NCBI GenBank assembly: GCA_002375205.1
Contig: DFLL01000019.1
Coordinates: forward strand, 1 to 29,838
Direction of reading: 5' to 3'
From: Caryophanales bacterium UBA3620
GTDB taxonomy: Bacteria > Bacillota_I > Bacilli_A > RF39 > UBA660
DNA: 29,838 bases
This document shows, piece by piece, positions 15,635 to 22,717 of the stretch (its first letter is position 1; each line of letters begins with the position of its first letter). The notes beneath the pieces were generated by a model. It saw nothing but the letters and a program-made list of their open reading frames with translations. It ran no database searches and was not told where the DNA came from. Both the position numbers and the translations under genes were made by a program.

Positions 15635-16273
15635 TTAGTTATCCCCCTTTTCAGTTCCTGATACAGTTGATGATAACTTTTGACCATAAATAGAATTGTA
15701 TGAAATTGATGCAGTAAAATTTCCACCTCTATCTTCTGCTTGGTTATAATCAAAATTGCTAAGCCATATTATTAAAATGAATTTTTTCTTAGTAGGAATA
15801 CCAGTTTCCAAGGCACTCTCTAATATAAAATTACTTCCTAAGGGCATATTATTGGTACTTTTTTCTATTTTAGTTATATTTTGATAAACATTTTCTTCTT
15901 CATCTAAAACTAAATAACTTAAATTAGAAATATGTTCAATATCAAAATTAATACTACCCACTACATCTTGTCTAGCAGAATCATTCGTTACGATTATATC
16001 ATATGCAGAGCAAGCTCCCATTCCATTATCATCAAGGCACTTATTATGATATGCTTTCATTACATCAGAATCATTAAGTGGTATTAAACTATATCCTGTA
16101 TACTTCGACGCAACTTCAAGTCCTAAACTAAGGCGACCTGACTTAACATCTAAAGCATTATTTTTTGATCTAGTTCTCGCTGTAAAATAGGAAAAGGTAA
16201 TACCAAATAACATTATTATAATGCTAAATATATATATCATTAGCAAAAAACCTTTTTTTTCTTTTGCTTCCAT
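15635..16273 (-). CDS. TasA/camelysin-like exported surface protein, copy 1
   Basis: 212 residues from ATG at 16271-16273, preferred over a GTG nine bases upstream because that GTG lies inside the AAGGGTGA SD. The TM segment LLMIYIFSIIIMLFGITFSYFTA mirrors copy 2, with SYF for AYF. Shared landmarks include a CLDDNGMGACSAYDIIVTN Cys pair, IIWLSNFDYNQAEDRGGNFTASISYN at the C-terminus, and SLIPLNDSD facing NLVPLKNT in copy 2. The order and spacing of these blocks show a tandem duplication followed by strong divergence. Beta-rich and exported, with a promoter directly ahead. Function inferred only from this pattern. Confidence 0.6.
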   Translation of the reverse strand: MEAKEKKGFLLMIYIFSIIIMLFGITFSYFTARTRSKNNALDVKSGRLSLGLEVASKYTGYSLIPLNDSDVMKAYHNKCLDDNGMGACSAYDIIVTNDSARQDVVGSINFDIEHISNLSYLVLDEEENVYQNITKIEKSTNNMPLGSNFILESALETGIPTKKKFILIIWLSNFDYNQAEDRGGNFTASISYNSIYGQKLSSTVSGTEKGDN

Positions 16274-16297
16274 TAGACTCACCCTTCTACTATTAAT

Positions 16298-16326
16298 ATG
16301 ATATCAAATATTTAAATCTTTTTCAA
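16298..16326 (-). promoter_or_regulatory. Promoter of the two-gene surface-protein operon
   Basis: Minus strand: -35 TTGAAA (16326-16321), 17-base spacer, -10 TATCAT (16303-16298) with TGA directly ahead (extended -10). Confidence 0.65.
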
Positions 16327-16330
16327 TAGA

Positions 16331-16372
16331 TAAAAAAGAAAAAAGATAAAAAGATGTCTATCTAATTATCTT
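16331..16372 (-). terminator. Probable terminator of the HAD gene
   Basis: Outer arms AAGATAA/TTATCTT (16366-16372 with 16343-16349) plus an inner AGAT/ATCT pair, then a T-rich stretch on the minus strand. It overlaps the stop codon. Weaker than the others. Confidence 0.5.
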
Positions 16373-16877
16373 ACTTTAACTTTATGGCAAAATCTATTTC
16401 TAATAATTGCGTTAAGTCAGTAATTGTAGTAAAATCACACTTTTTACCAGAATCAGAAAATTTAATAGGTATTCCACCTTTTTTCTTCCATTTTTCTAAA
16501 TTAGTAATGAAATCATCTACAAGTATGGCACCATTAGGATCAACCATATCACACTTATCAATTGATTTTGGTACAGAGATCACATTAATACCTGGTAACT
16601 CTTTGGCAAAATAATCAAATTTTGCTTTTGCTTCTACTTCTGAGTGTACATGAGTAAGTATTTCAATATCAAAAAAATTACTTAGTTTTCTTATTTTTGA
16701 TATTGAATGGTCTATTTCCCCTGATTTTATAATCAACTCATTCCAATTTATTTTTTCATAAAAAAATTTTATCTCATCTCTAGTAGTTAAATTCTGATTT
16801 TCAATTATTTCATACGATTTTCTTATAGTATCTAAAATAACTCCATCACAATCTAGATATAATTTTCTTTTTTGCAT
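16371..16877 (-). CDS. HAD-superfamily phosphatase (5'-nucleotidase-like)
   Basis: 168 residues from ATG at 16875-16877; GAGGGG ends four bases upstream, and the upstream TTG lies in that SD. HAD motif I is LDCDGVILD (nucleophile Asp8, acid/base Asp10 by this count), motif II is the Thr/His region ILTHVHSE, motif III is a Lys near VPKSIDK, and motif IV is ILVDDFITNLEKWKKKGG. The motif IV wording and short cap resemble the 5'(3')-deoxyribonucleotidase branch. A phosphomonoesterase on a nucleotide or sugar phosphate is expected; the substrate is unknown. It lies 15 bases below a membrane-anchored gene in the same orientation. Confidence 0.75.
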   Translation of the reverse strand: MQKRKLYLDCDGVILDTIRKSYEIIENQNLTTRDEIKFFYEKINWNELIIKSGEIDHSISKIRKLSNFFDIEILTHVHSEVEAKAKFDYFAKELPGINVISVPKSIDKCDMVDPNGAILVDDFITNLEKWKKKGGIPIKFSDSGKKCDFTTITDLTQLLEIDFAIKLK

Positions 16878-16892
16878 ACTACCCCTCAAATA

Positions 16893-17417
16893 TTATTTAA
16901 GCAATTCCTTTATCTCTTCTGCAGTATAAAATGCAGTAATTTTTTCTGATGATACTTTTATAACAGTCGGATTGTTTACTCTTAAGTCATCTATTGTATC
17001 TACTATTCCAGAAGATTCTCCTATAAAGTTTGAATTAAAGTCATCATGTAAATCAACTTTATAAACAGGATCAGATAATCCATCAACAATATTTGTTATT
17101 TCATAATCTTCTTTTGTTGTATCATAGTAATATACATAGTAATTTTCATCTAATTGTTTTAGTGACTCACTAGCTAATATTCTATTTTTAACTATATTAT
17201 TAGTTTCTTCCTCATTTGTCTTTTTACTAAACCATTTTATATCTTTAGTAGCAAAAATTCCAGTAAGTACATAGGTAATAACTAATAATATGATTAAGGC
17301 TATTATTATTATTATAAAATTTCTTGTAGATATTGGTTTATCTTGGCTTAATTTTTGTGCTTCCTTAACATTTTTTCCTGTTCTTTTTGCTTCTTTTCTT
17401 CTTAACTCTCTTCCCAT
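16893..17417 (-). CDS. Membrane-anchored protein with thioredoxin-like extracytoplasmic region
   Basis: 174 residues from ATG at 17415-17417; AAGGAAG is eight bases upstream. A very basic N-terminus (GRELRRKEAKRTGKNVKEAQKL) precedes one TM helix (about 37-58). The outer part then follows the strand/helix order of a thioredoxin fold: ENYYVYYYDTTKED, YKVDLHDDFNS, LRVNNPTVIKVSSEKITAFYTAEEIKELL. The VNNPTVIK segment is like the cis-Pro loop. There is no CxxC, so it would be redox-inactive. The family is not recognised by name. Shares a promoter with the HAD gene. Confidence 0.6.
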   Translation of the reverse strand: MGRELRRKEAKRTGKNVKEAQKLSQDKPISTRNFIIIIIALIILLVITYVLTGIFATKDIKWFSKKTNEEETNNIVKNRILASESLKQLDENYYVYYYDTTKEDYEITNIVDGLSDPVYKVDLHDDFNSNFIGESSGIVDTIDDLRVNNPTVIKVSSEKITAFYTAEEIKELLK

Positions 17418-17438
17418 TATTAACACTTCCTTTTTTTA

Positions 17439-17467
17439 ATTATAATATAAATATTAATTATTGTAAA
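17439..17467 (-). promoter_or_regulatory. Promoter of the thioredoxin-like/HAD pair
   Basis: Minus strand: -35 TTTACA (17467-17462), 17-base spacer, -10 TATAAT (17444-17439). The -35 directly abuts the truA stop codon. Confidence 0.7.
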
Positions 17468-18208
17468 TTAATAAAAAACATTTTTTAAATATAATCCTTC
17501 GGGGGCGGCAGTCTTACCCGCTGCTTTACGGTCCTGTTTTTTTAAAATATCAATTATTTCTTCACTTTTTAATTTGCCCTCTCCTACCATTATAAGAGTT
17601 CCAACAATATTTCTTACCATGTACCTCAAAAAACCGGTGCCGACAAAAATGAAGGTTATTTTATTTAAGTTTTTAGGGTCTCTTATTAAATTAGTTTGCG
17701 ATATAGTTCTAACATAATCTTCTTTTTCTTCATCAACTTTTGTGAACGATTTAAAGTTGTGTTCTCCTTCTAGATACTTCATTGCTCTTTCCATTTCTAC
17801 AACATCCAACTTTTGATTATACTGATAAACATATTTTCTTTCTAAGGGATTATACTCTCCCATATTAAGCTTATATATATATTCTTTTCCAATTGCAGAA
17901 AATCTAGCGTGAAAATCCTCTGAGACTTCGGCACAGTTTCTTACAAATATATCCTCTGGGAGTAAAGAATTTAGTCCTTTACATATTTTTTCTAACGGAA
18001 TCTTTTTTTCTAAATCAAAGTGAATTCTTTGAGCTATAGCATGTACCCCGGCATCAGTTCTTCCAGAAGCATGAACATCTACTTTTTCCCCACCATTTAT
18101 TACTTTAAGTGCCTTCTCTAATTCACCTTGAATTGTTCTTTCTCGTGGTTGCTTTTGATAGCCCTTAAAATTTGTTCCATCATAAGATACAGTTATTAAA
18201 TATCTCAT
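17468..18208 (-). CDS. truA: tRNA pseudouridine synthase A
   Basis: 246 residues. The catalytic Asp52 sits in ASGRTDAGVHA, the diagnostic TruA motif; YDGTNFKGYQKQP near the start and GTGFLRYMVRNIVGTL in the C-terminal half are also typical. It isomerises U38-40 in the tRNA anticodon arm. ATG start with GGAGG upstream, 17 bases below ecfT. It ends the ecfA1-ecfA2-ecfT-truA series, which in Bacilli normally continues from the ribosomal protein cluster; no ribosomal genes flank it here. Confidence 0.96.
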   Translation of the reverse strand: MRYLITVSYDGTNFKGYQKQPRERTIQGELEKALKVINGGEKVDVHASGRTDAGVHAIAQRIHFDLEKKIPLEKICKGLNSLLPEDIFVRNCAEVSEDFHARFSAIGKEYIYKLNMGEYNPLERKYVYQYNQKLDVVEMERAMKYLEGEHNFKSFTKVDEEKEDYVRTISQTNLIRDPKNLNKITFIFVGTGFLRYMVRNIVGTLIMVGEGKLKSEEIIDILKKQDRKAAGKTAAPEGLYLKNVFY

Positions 18209-18225
18209 TTTACTACTACCTCCAT

Positions 18226-18960
18226 TTAATAAAATATAACTATAAATAATATGATTATATTAAGTACAAGAAGTAAACCTTCTTTTATACCAAACTTTTT
18301 TAATCGATAATTAGTTCTTGACTTTCCATAACCATATAATCTTGCTTTCATAATATAGACCATATCATTTAACTCTTCTACTGACATATTAAACGATTTC
18401 GTTATAGATTTTTTATAATAATATATTTTTTTGTGTAATTTTTTTTCATTATTTATTCTTCTCTCATATAAAATTTTAAATGTTTTATCTATTTTTTTCT
18501 TAAATACTCTTGGAAACCTAGTTATCAAACAAATATATAAGATAACAATACGATTTCTTTTTATTTCAAGAGGATCCACTATCATCTCTATTCCATACAA
18601 TAATTCATTAAAAGTTGTTGTATGAGTAAATAAAGATGTATATAATATTATAAAGATTAACCTTAATATATCAGATAATATAATTTCAATTGTATTATAG
18701 GTTATAATATTAATTATAACAATTATTAGAAAAATCACTTTAAATTTTAAAAACTCTTTTAAATATACTTTTAAACCAATTCCACTACATACTAGTGATA
18801 AAAATAAATAACTAAATAGCATTATAATATCTTCATAGCTATTAATAAATAGTGTACTTATAAGCATTATTATTAATGATAATATTTTAAAAGTAGGATT
18901 TAATTTATGTACTTCTGAATTACTGACTATATACTTTCCTATAACTACATCAGTTAACAT
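18226..18960 (-). CDS. ecfT: ECF transporter transmembrane subunit EcfT
   Basis: 244 residues with about five or six TM segments: two near 24-64 (ILSLIIMLISTLFINSY, IIMLFSYLFLSLVC), two or more at 72-120, and one at the C-terminus (LLLVLNIIILFIVIFY). Between them lies a cytoplasmic, charge-rich helical stretch (about 130-215). VHKLNPTFKI near the start is the conserved EcfT entry. The coupling-helix ARG motif appears as KARLYGYG. In ECF transporters EcfT links the two ATPases to interchangeable S components that bind vitamins. Overlaps ecfA2 by 11 bases. The sequence is diverged but keeps its architecture. Confidence 0.82.
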   Translation of the reverse strand: MLTDVVIGKYIVSNSEVHKLNPTFKILSLIIMLISTLFINSYEDIIMLFSYLFLSLVCSGIGLKVYLKEFLKFKVIFLIIVIINIITYNTIEIILSDILRLIFIILYTSLFTHTTTFNELLYGIEMIVDPLEIKRNRIVILYICLITRFPRVFKKKIDKTFKILYERRINNEKKLHKKIYYYKKSITKSFNMSVEELNDMVYIMKARLYGYGKSRTNYRLKKFGIKEGLLLVLNIIILFIVIFY

Positions 18961-19720
18961 TTCTATAAATATCCTTCATTAGTTCTTTTATGTCATATGT
19001 TTTGTTCAAACATATATTCTTTTTAGAAGCACAATTTATAAAATTAAGTATTTCGGGTAATTTTAAAGAAGACATTTCTAATTCTTTATCTATATTTAAT
19101 AATTCTTTCTTTCCTTCTGATTTAATTATTTCACCTTTATTTAGTAGAATAAAATTATCACATACTTCATAACTAAATAGTACATTATTAGTTAAAATAA
19201 TTATTGTCTTATTATATCTCTTAGATATCTTTTTTAATATTTTAATCAAATTTCTTTTGTGCCAATCATCTAAATATAATTCTGGTTCGTTTAGTACTAA
19301 AATTTTAGGATTAGTGATGAGTGATATGGCAATTGATAGTAATCTTTTTTCACTAGATGATATATTCAGAGGATTAACATTCTTAATATTATCATCTAAC
19401 CCCAGCATCTTTAATACATCAGAAATCTTTTTATTTTTTGTTTCATCTTTATAATTACTATTATTTAAGCAAAGGGCTAATTCTTCATTTACTGTACCAC
19501 ATATAAACATATCATCAGGATTACTATATACATATCCAATTCTAGCGATAGATTTTACTTTGCCATCATATTTATTTATTAGTCCTCCTATTATTTTTCC
19601 TAGAACTTCTCTTTCTTTTTCACTAGACGATAATATAGCATAAATATTACCCTCATCAAAAACGTAATCAAATTTTTTTATAATATTTTCATAGGTAACA
19701 TTTTTTAATTCTAAGGCCAT
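18950..19720 (-). CDS. ecfA2: ECF transporter ATPase subunit EcfA2, catalytic motifs eroded
   Basis: 256 residues, placed by its gene order and by YSNPDDMF (normally QNPDDQxF). The motifs are badly altered. The Walker A region reads SSSEKEREVL at 31-40, lacking the glycines and the ATP-binding Lys. The Q-loop Gln is Ser66. The signature is ISSSEKR (120-126) in place of LSGGQ. Walker B is LVLNEP, with metal Asp replaced by Asn144 but Glu145 kept. The H-loop His is Asn in ILTNN (177-179). ATP binding at its own P-loop therefore looks unlikely. The frame is intact, so the changes are tolerated or selected. Overlaps both neighbours by about 10 bases. Confidence 0.8.
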   Translation of the reverse strand: MALELKNVTYENIIKKFDYVFDEGNIYAILSSSEKEREVLGKIIGGLINKYDGKVKSIARIGYVYSNPDDMFICGTVNEELALCLNNSNYKDETKNKKISDVLKMLGLDDNIKNVNPLNISSSEKRLLSIAISLITNPKILVLNEPELYLDDWHKRNLIKILKKISKRYNKTIIILTNNVLFSYEVCDNFILLNKGEIIKSEGKKELLNIDKELEMSSLKLPEILNFINCASKKNICLNKTYDIKELMKDIYRNVN

Positions 19721-20511
19721 AATTTATCCAAGACCCCCTTATCAGTTAAGTATACTTTATCGAGTAAATTATATAAAATAAGATTATGTGATAGTTTAAC
19801 AATAAAAGGTAGTTCAAATCCCATTTTCTCCACAGTATCATCCTGATATATATTTTTAGGAGTATCATCCAAAAGAATTTTTCCATTGTCTAAAACTATT
19901 ATTCTATCTGAAAGAAGAGTATCTTGAATATCATTTGTAATTAATATAATAGTTAATTTATTTTCTTTTTGAAAATCTTTTAGTATTTTAATAACTAGTT
20001 TTTTATCATTATAGTTTAATTTGCACAAAACATTATCAAGAAGAATTATTTTAGGTTTATGAATGAGTAGTGAGGCAATATTAACTTTTATTTTGTCTGA
20101 AGTAGATATTTCATCAATCAACTTATCTAAAATGTTTTCTATTTTAAATATTTGGGAATATTTCTTAATTAATATTTCTATCTCCTTTTTGGTATATTGT
20201 AAACTTTCTAGTGAAAAAGCAAGTGAATCACTTACAGTATCGAAAGGATTCTTTTCATCTAGACAAAAGCTAAAGTTTCTTCCTATTTTATCTTTAAAAT
20301 AGTCTCCTAGTAAATATCCATCAATATTTATGTATCCTTCTCCGCGATATAATCCTATAAGAAGTTTTGCAAGAGTCGTTTTTCCAGAAGCATTTCTTCC
20401 AAATATAGTTATGAAGCTTCCTTCATATATATCTAAATTTAGGTTATCAAATATCTTCTTATCATTATACTTAAAGGTCAAATCTCTAACTTTGATAATA
20501 CTGCTCTTCAT
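19711..20511 (-). CDS. ecfA1: ECF transporter ATPase subunit EcfA1, intact P-loop but altered catalytic site
   Basis: 266 residues. Walker A GRNASGKT (38-45) is normal. The signature reads ISTSDK (135-140) instead of LSGGQ; Walker B IILLDN keeps Asp159 but has Asn160 where the catalytic Glu should be; the H-loop is ITND without His; the Q-loop Gln is not evident. It can probably bind ATP yet lacks the standard residues for hydrolysis. In the expected heterodimer its P-loop would face the altered EcfA2 signature. ATG with GGAGG nine bases upstream; an ATG six bases before it is out of frame. First gene of the operon. Confidence 0.82.
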   Translation of the reverse strand: MKSSIIKVRDLTFKYNDKKIFDNLNLDIYEGSFITIFGRNASGKTTLAKLLIGLYRGEGYINIDGYLLGDYFKDKIGRNFSFCLDEKNPFDTVSDSLAFSLESLQYTKKEIEILIKKYSQIFKIENILDKLIDEISTSDKIKVNIASLLIHKPKIILLDNVLCKLNYNDKKLVIKILKDFQKENKLTIILITNDIQDTLLSDRIIVLDNGKILLDDTPKNIYQDDTVEKMGFELPFIVKLSHNLILYNLLDKVYLTDKGVLDKLWP

Positions 20512-20532
20512 ACCATTAAACCTCCCAAAAAT

Positions 20533-20561
20533 ATTATATATTAAATAATAACAAAATACAA
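20533..20561 (-). promoter_or_regulatory. Promoter of the ecfA1-ecfA2-ecfT-truA operon
   Basis: Minus strand: -35 TTGTAT (20561-20556), 17-base spacer, -10 TATAAT (20538-20533). Confidence 0.6.
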
Positions 20562-20603
20562 GAAAATATATGTAAAATACATGACAACTAAATCTTAAAT
20601 GTA

Positions 20604-20631
20604 TTGATTAAACAAAATAATATGCTAAAAT
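20604..20631 (+). promoter_or_regulatory. Promoter of rnhC
   Basis: -35 TTGATT (20604-20609), 16-base spacer, -10 TAAAAT (20626-20631). Transcription would start about 13 bases before the chosen ATG. The arrangement resembles that of yigZ. Confidence 0.6.
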
Positions 20632-20650
20632 AAAGATAGAGGTGGACAGT

Positions 20651-21592
20651 ATGAAAAAAACTATTACTAAAGTAATACGAGTAGGTAATGAGACAAAAAA
20701 ATTAATGAATGAATTTTACGAAGCTACAAAGCGGGATAAAACTCCCCCCTATGCTATTTTTCAAGCTGATACGGGTGATACAATTGTGACTTTATATGAA
20801 TCTGGTAAAGCTATGTTTCAGGGAGTTTCAGCGGATATTGAGGCCGATATGTGGGAAAATATTGGTAAAAACAAAGAAGATTTAGAGTATTTTATTGATA
20901 AAGAAGAAAAAGAAGATAAAATTGAAGAAATATCTATTCCAGTTGATATATCGTCTGTTGGATCAGATGAAGTTGGTACTGGAGATTATTATGGTCCAAT
21001 TGTTGTAACAGCTTCTTATGTAAAAAAGGAAGATATACCTTTTTTATCGGAACTAGGAGTAAGAGATTCTAAAAAGTTAAGTGATGAACAAATATTAAAA
21101 ATAGTTCCAAAAATAATAAAAAAAATACCATATAAAACAATTATGTTATCCAATAAGGAATATAACGAAAAATATGGTAAAGATATGAACATGAATAAGA
21201 TTAAGGCTATTTTACATAATAAAGTTCTTAGCGAAATGGTAAAAGGAAATACTTATGATTATATCGTTATTGATCAATTTGAGTCAGAAAAAAGTTATTA
21301 TAATCACTTAAATGAATGCACTAATCCTTTAAAAGGAATTACTTTTATTACTAAAGCAGAAGATAAATGCTTTTCCGTAGCAGTTTCTTCCTTAATCAGT
21401 AGATATATTTTTATAAAAGAAATTGATAAACTTGGTAATAAATATGGAATTTTTCTTCCTAAGGGTGCAAACTATTATGTTGAAGATGTAGGAATTAAAC
21501 TAGTTCAAAAATATGGAATTGATGTTTTAAAGAATATTGCCAAATTAAATTTTAGTAATACTGATAGAATACTGAAGGAAATTAAAAAATAA
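20651..21592 (+). CDS. rnhC: Ribonuclease HIII
   Basis: 313 residues from ATG at 20651 (AGAGGTGG six bases upstream; a GTG nine bases earlier overlaps the SD). The N-terminal TBP-like substrate-binding domain (about 1-85) contains PPYAIFQADTGDTIVTLYESGKAMFQG. The catalytic domain starts with SDEVGTGDYYGP (Asp106, Glu107), then VRDSKKLSD (Asp139 region) and VIDQF. DEVGTGDxxGP distinguishes HIII from HII. It removes RNA from RNA-DNA hybrids. Divergent from the ECF operon. No other rnh gene is in view. Confidence 0.95.
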   Translation: MKKTITKVIRVGNETKKLMNEFYEATKRDKTPPYAIFQADTGDTIVTLYESGKAMFQGVSADIEADMWENIGKNKEDLEYFIDKEEKEDKIEEISIPVDISSVGSDEVGTGDYYGPIVVTASYVKKEDIPFLSELGVRDSKKLSDEQILKIVPKIIKKIPYKTIMLSNKEYNEKYGKDMNMNKIKAILHNKVLSEMVKGNTYDYIVIDQFESEKSYYNHLNECTNPLKGITFITKAEDKCFSVAVSSLISRYIFIKEIDKLGNKYGIFLPKGANYYVEDVGIKLVQKYGIDVLKNIAKLNFSNTDRILKEIKK

Positions 21593-21670
21593 ACTTTCCA
21601 ATTCTCGACAGATCATTGTTATTTATTCTTGTATAGAAATCACACTTTTTATATTAAAGACCCAAAACAA

Positions 21671-21699
21671 TGGACTTTTTGTCTGAAATTTGGTACAAT
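21671..21699 (+). promoter_or_regulatory. Promoter of the S1-domain gene
   Basis: -35 TGGACT (21671-21676), 17-base spacer, -10 TACAAT (21694-21699) with TG one base ahead (extended -10). Confidence 0.55.
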
Positions 21700-21720
21700 A
21701 TTAGTCGTGAGGAAATTATT

Positions 21721-22083
21721 ATGGAAAAAATAAGTAAAAACGATATTATTAAAGTAACAGTAACTGGTGTGCAAAAATATGGTGCTTTTGTTAATACAAT
21801 GAACGGTGATTATGAAGGACTTATTCATATTTCTGAAATATCTTATGGTTTTGTTAAAAATGTAAATGACTACTTAAAGGTTGGAGATAAAATTTATACT
21901 GAAGTTGTTGATGTTGATGAAAACAATAATCATTTAAAACTAAGTATTAAAGATATTGACTATAAAAGAGATGGAGCAAAACTAAAGAGAATGGCCGAAA
22001 CAAAGAGTGGTTTTACCCCTCTTAAAGATAATCTAGATATTTGGATTAATAAAAAAATCAAAGAAATAACAGATAAAATGTAA
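21721..22083 (+). CDS. S1-domain RNA-binding protein (CvfD/YugI/GSP13-like)
   Basis: 120 residues from ATG at 21721 with GAGGAAA upstream; a longer in-frame start would lie on the promoter. One S1/OB domain (about 6-75): DIIKVTVTGVQKYGAFVN, GDYEGLIHISEISYGFVKNVNDYLKVGD and NNHLKLSIKDID. A basic tail follows that contains KSGFTPLKDNLDIWINKKIKE, which resembles the GFxxLxxxLxxWI motif of the YugI/GSP13/CvfD group. These proteins bind ribosomes or RNA and affect post-transcriptional control. Single gene between rnhC and the tRNA operon. Confidence 0.82.
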   Translation: MEKISKNDIIKVTVTGVQKYGAFVNTMNGDYEGLIHISEISYGFVKNVNDYLKVGDKIYTEVVDVDENNNHLKLSIKDIDYKRDGAKLKRMAETKSGFTPLKDNLDIWINKKIKEITDKM

Positions 22084-22109
22084 AAAAAAAAAAATATTTT
22101 ATAAATCTC

Positions 22110-22139
22110 TTGACAAACATTGGTAATAAATGATATATT
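22110..22139 (+). promoter_or_regulatory. Promoter of the tRNA operon
   Basis: -35 TTGACA (22110-22115), 18-base spacer ending in TGA, -10 TATATT (22134-22139). Transcription would start near 22146, about 19 bases before the first tRNA. Confidence 0.75.
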
Positions 22140-22151
22140 ATTGTTTGTCAA
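22110..22151. repeat. Perfect 10-bp inverted repeat framing the tRNA promoter
   Basis: TTGACAAACA (22110-22119) and TGTTTGTCAA (22142-22151), separated by 22 bases. The left arm contains the whole -35 box and the right arm covers the predicted transcription start. It could be an operator or a coincidence of two TTGACA-like boxes facing each other. Confidence 0.6.
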
Positions 22152-22164
22152 CGAGATAAATTAA

Positions 22165-22241
22165 GGGCGATTAGCTCAGTTGGTTAGAGCACCTGCCTTA
22201 CAAGCAGGGGGTCATAGGTTCGAGTCCTATATCGCCCACCA
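22165..22241 (+). tRNA. tRNA-Val (anticodon TAC)
   Basis: Acceptor GGGCGAT pairs with ATCGCCC; anticodon stem CCTGC/GCAGG with TAC at 22199-22201; TTCGAGT T-loop; discriminator A and encoded CCA. First of five tandem tRNAs. Confidence 0.97.
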
Positions 22242-22249
22242 TTTTTAAT

Positions 22250-22325
<76 letters not shown>

Positions 22326-22333
22326 TTTTTTTT

Positions 22334-22417
22334 GGAGGGATAGCGAAGTGGTCAAACGCGGCAGACTGTAAATCTGTTCCTTCGGGTTCCATGGTTCAAA
22401 TCCATGTCCCTCCACCA
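22334..22417 (+). tRNA. tRNA-Tyr (anticodon GTA)
   Basis: Acceptor GGAGGGA pairs with TCCCTCC; anticodon stem around GTA at 22368-22370; the long variable arm expected of bacterial tRNA-Tyr is present; encoded CCA. Confidence 0.97.
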
Positions 22418-22430
22418 CTTTTAGTTTTAT

Positions 22431-22505
22431 TGCCTCGTAGCCAAGCGGTAAGGCACCACACTTTGACTGTGGCATTCGTAAGTTCGAATCTTGCCGAGGC
22501 AACCA
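22431..22505 (+). tRNA. tRNA-Gln (anticodon TTG)
   Basis: Acceptor TGCCTCG pairs with CGAGGCA; anticodon stem CCACA/TGTGG with TTG at 22463-22465; encoded CCA. Confidence 0.97.
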
Positions 22506-22515
22506 ATCATTATTT

Positions 22516-22591
22516 GCTTCGTTAGCTCAGTCGGTAGAGCATTTGACTTTTAATCAAAGGGTCTGGAGTTCGAATCTCCAACGAGGCACCA
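22516..22591 (+). tRNA. tRNA-Lys (anticodon TTT), attachment site of the inserted element
   Basis: Acceptor GCTTCGT pairs with ACGAGGC (one T-G pair); anticodon TTT at 22549-22551; encoded CCA. From 22545 onward the sequence is repeated exactly at 25096-25144, so the 3' part of this gene was supplied by the inserted element and restores a complete tRNA. Confidence 0.97.
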
Positions 22592-22593
22592 TT
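22545..22593 (+). repeat. Left attachment repeat (49 bp)
   Basis: Starts at the 3' edge of the 5' anticodon stem, GACTTTTAATC, and ends ACCATT. Identical over all 49 bases to 25096-25144; flanking bases differ on both sides. Confidence 0.92.
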
Positions 22594-22603
22594 AGAAAAA
22601 ATC

Positions 22604-22634
22604 GTCGCACTAAATTGGTGTGACTTTTATTTAT
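22604..22634 (+). terminator. Terminator after tRNA-Lys supplied by the element
   Basis: GTCGCAC/GTGTGAC 7-bp stem with one G-U pair (22604-22610, 22618-22624), then TTTTATTTATT. It replaces the operon's original terminator, now at 25153. Confidence 0.65.
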
Positions 22635-22665
22635 TTATTTAATATACTGGTGAAAAAAGTATTAT

Positions 22666-22694
22666 TTGAATTTATATAAAGGATATAGTATAAT
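22666..22694 (+). promoter_or_regulatory. Promoter of the element's first cargo gene
   Basis: -35 TTGAAT (22666-22671), 17-base spacer, -10 TATAAT (22689-22694). AGGGGGA follows as SD. Confidence 0.75.
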
Positions 22695-22717
22695 ACTAAC
22701 GATTTCAGGGGGAAAAT

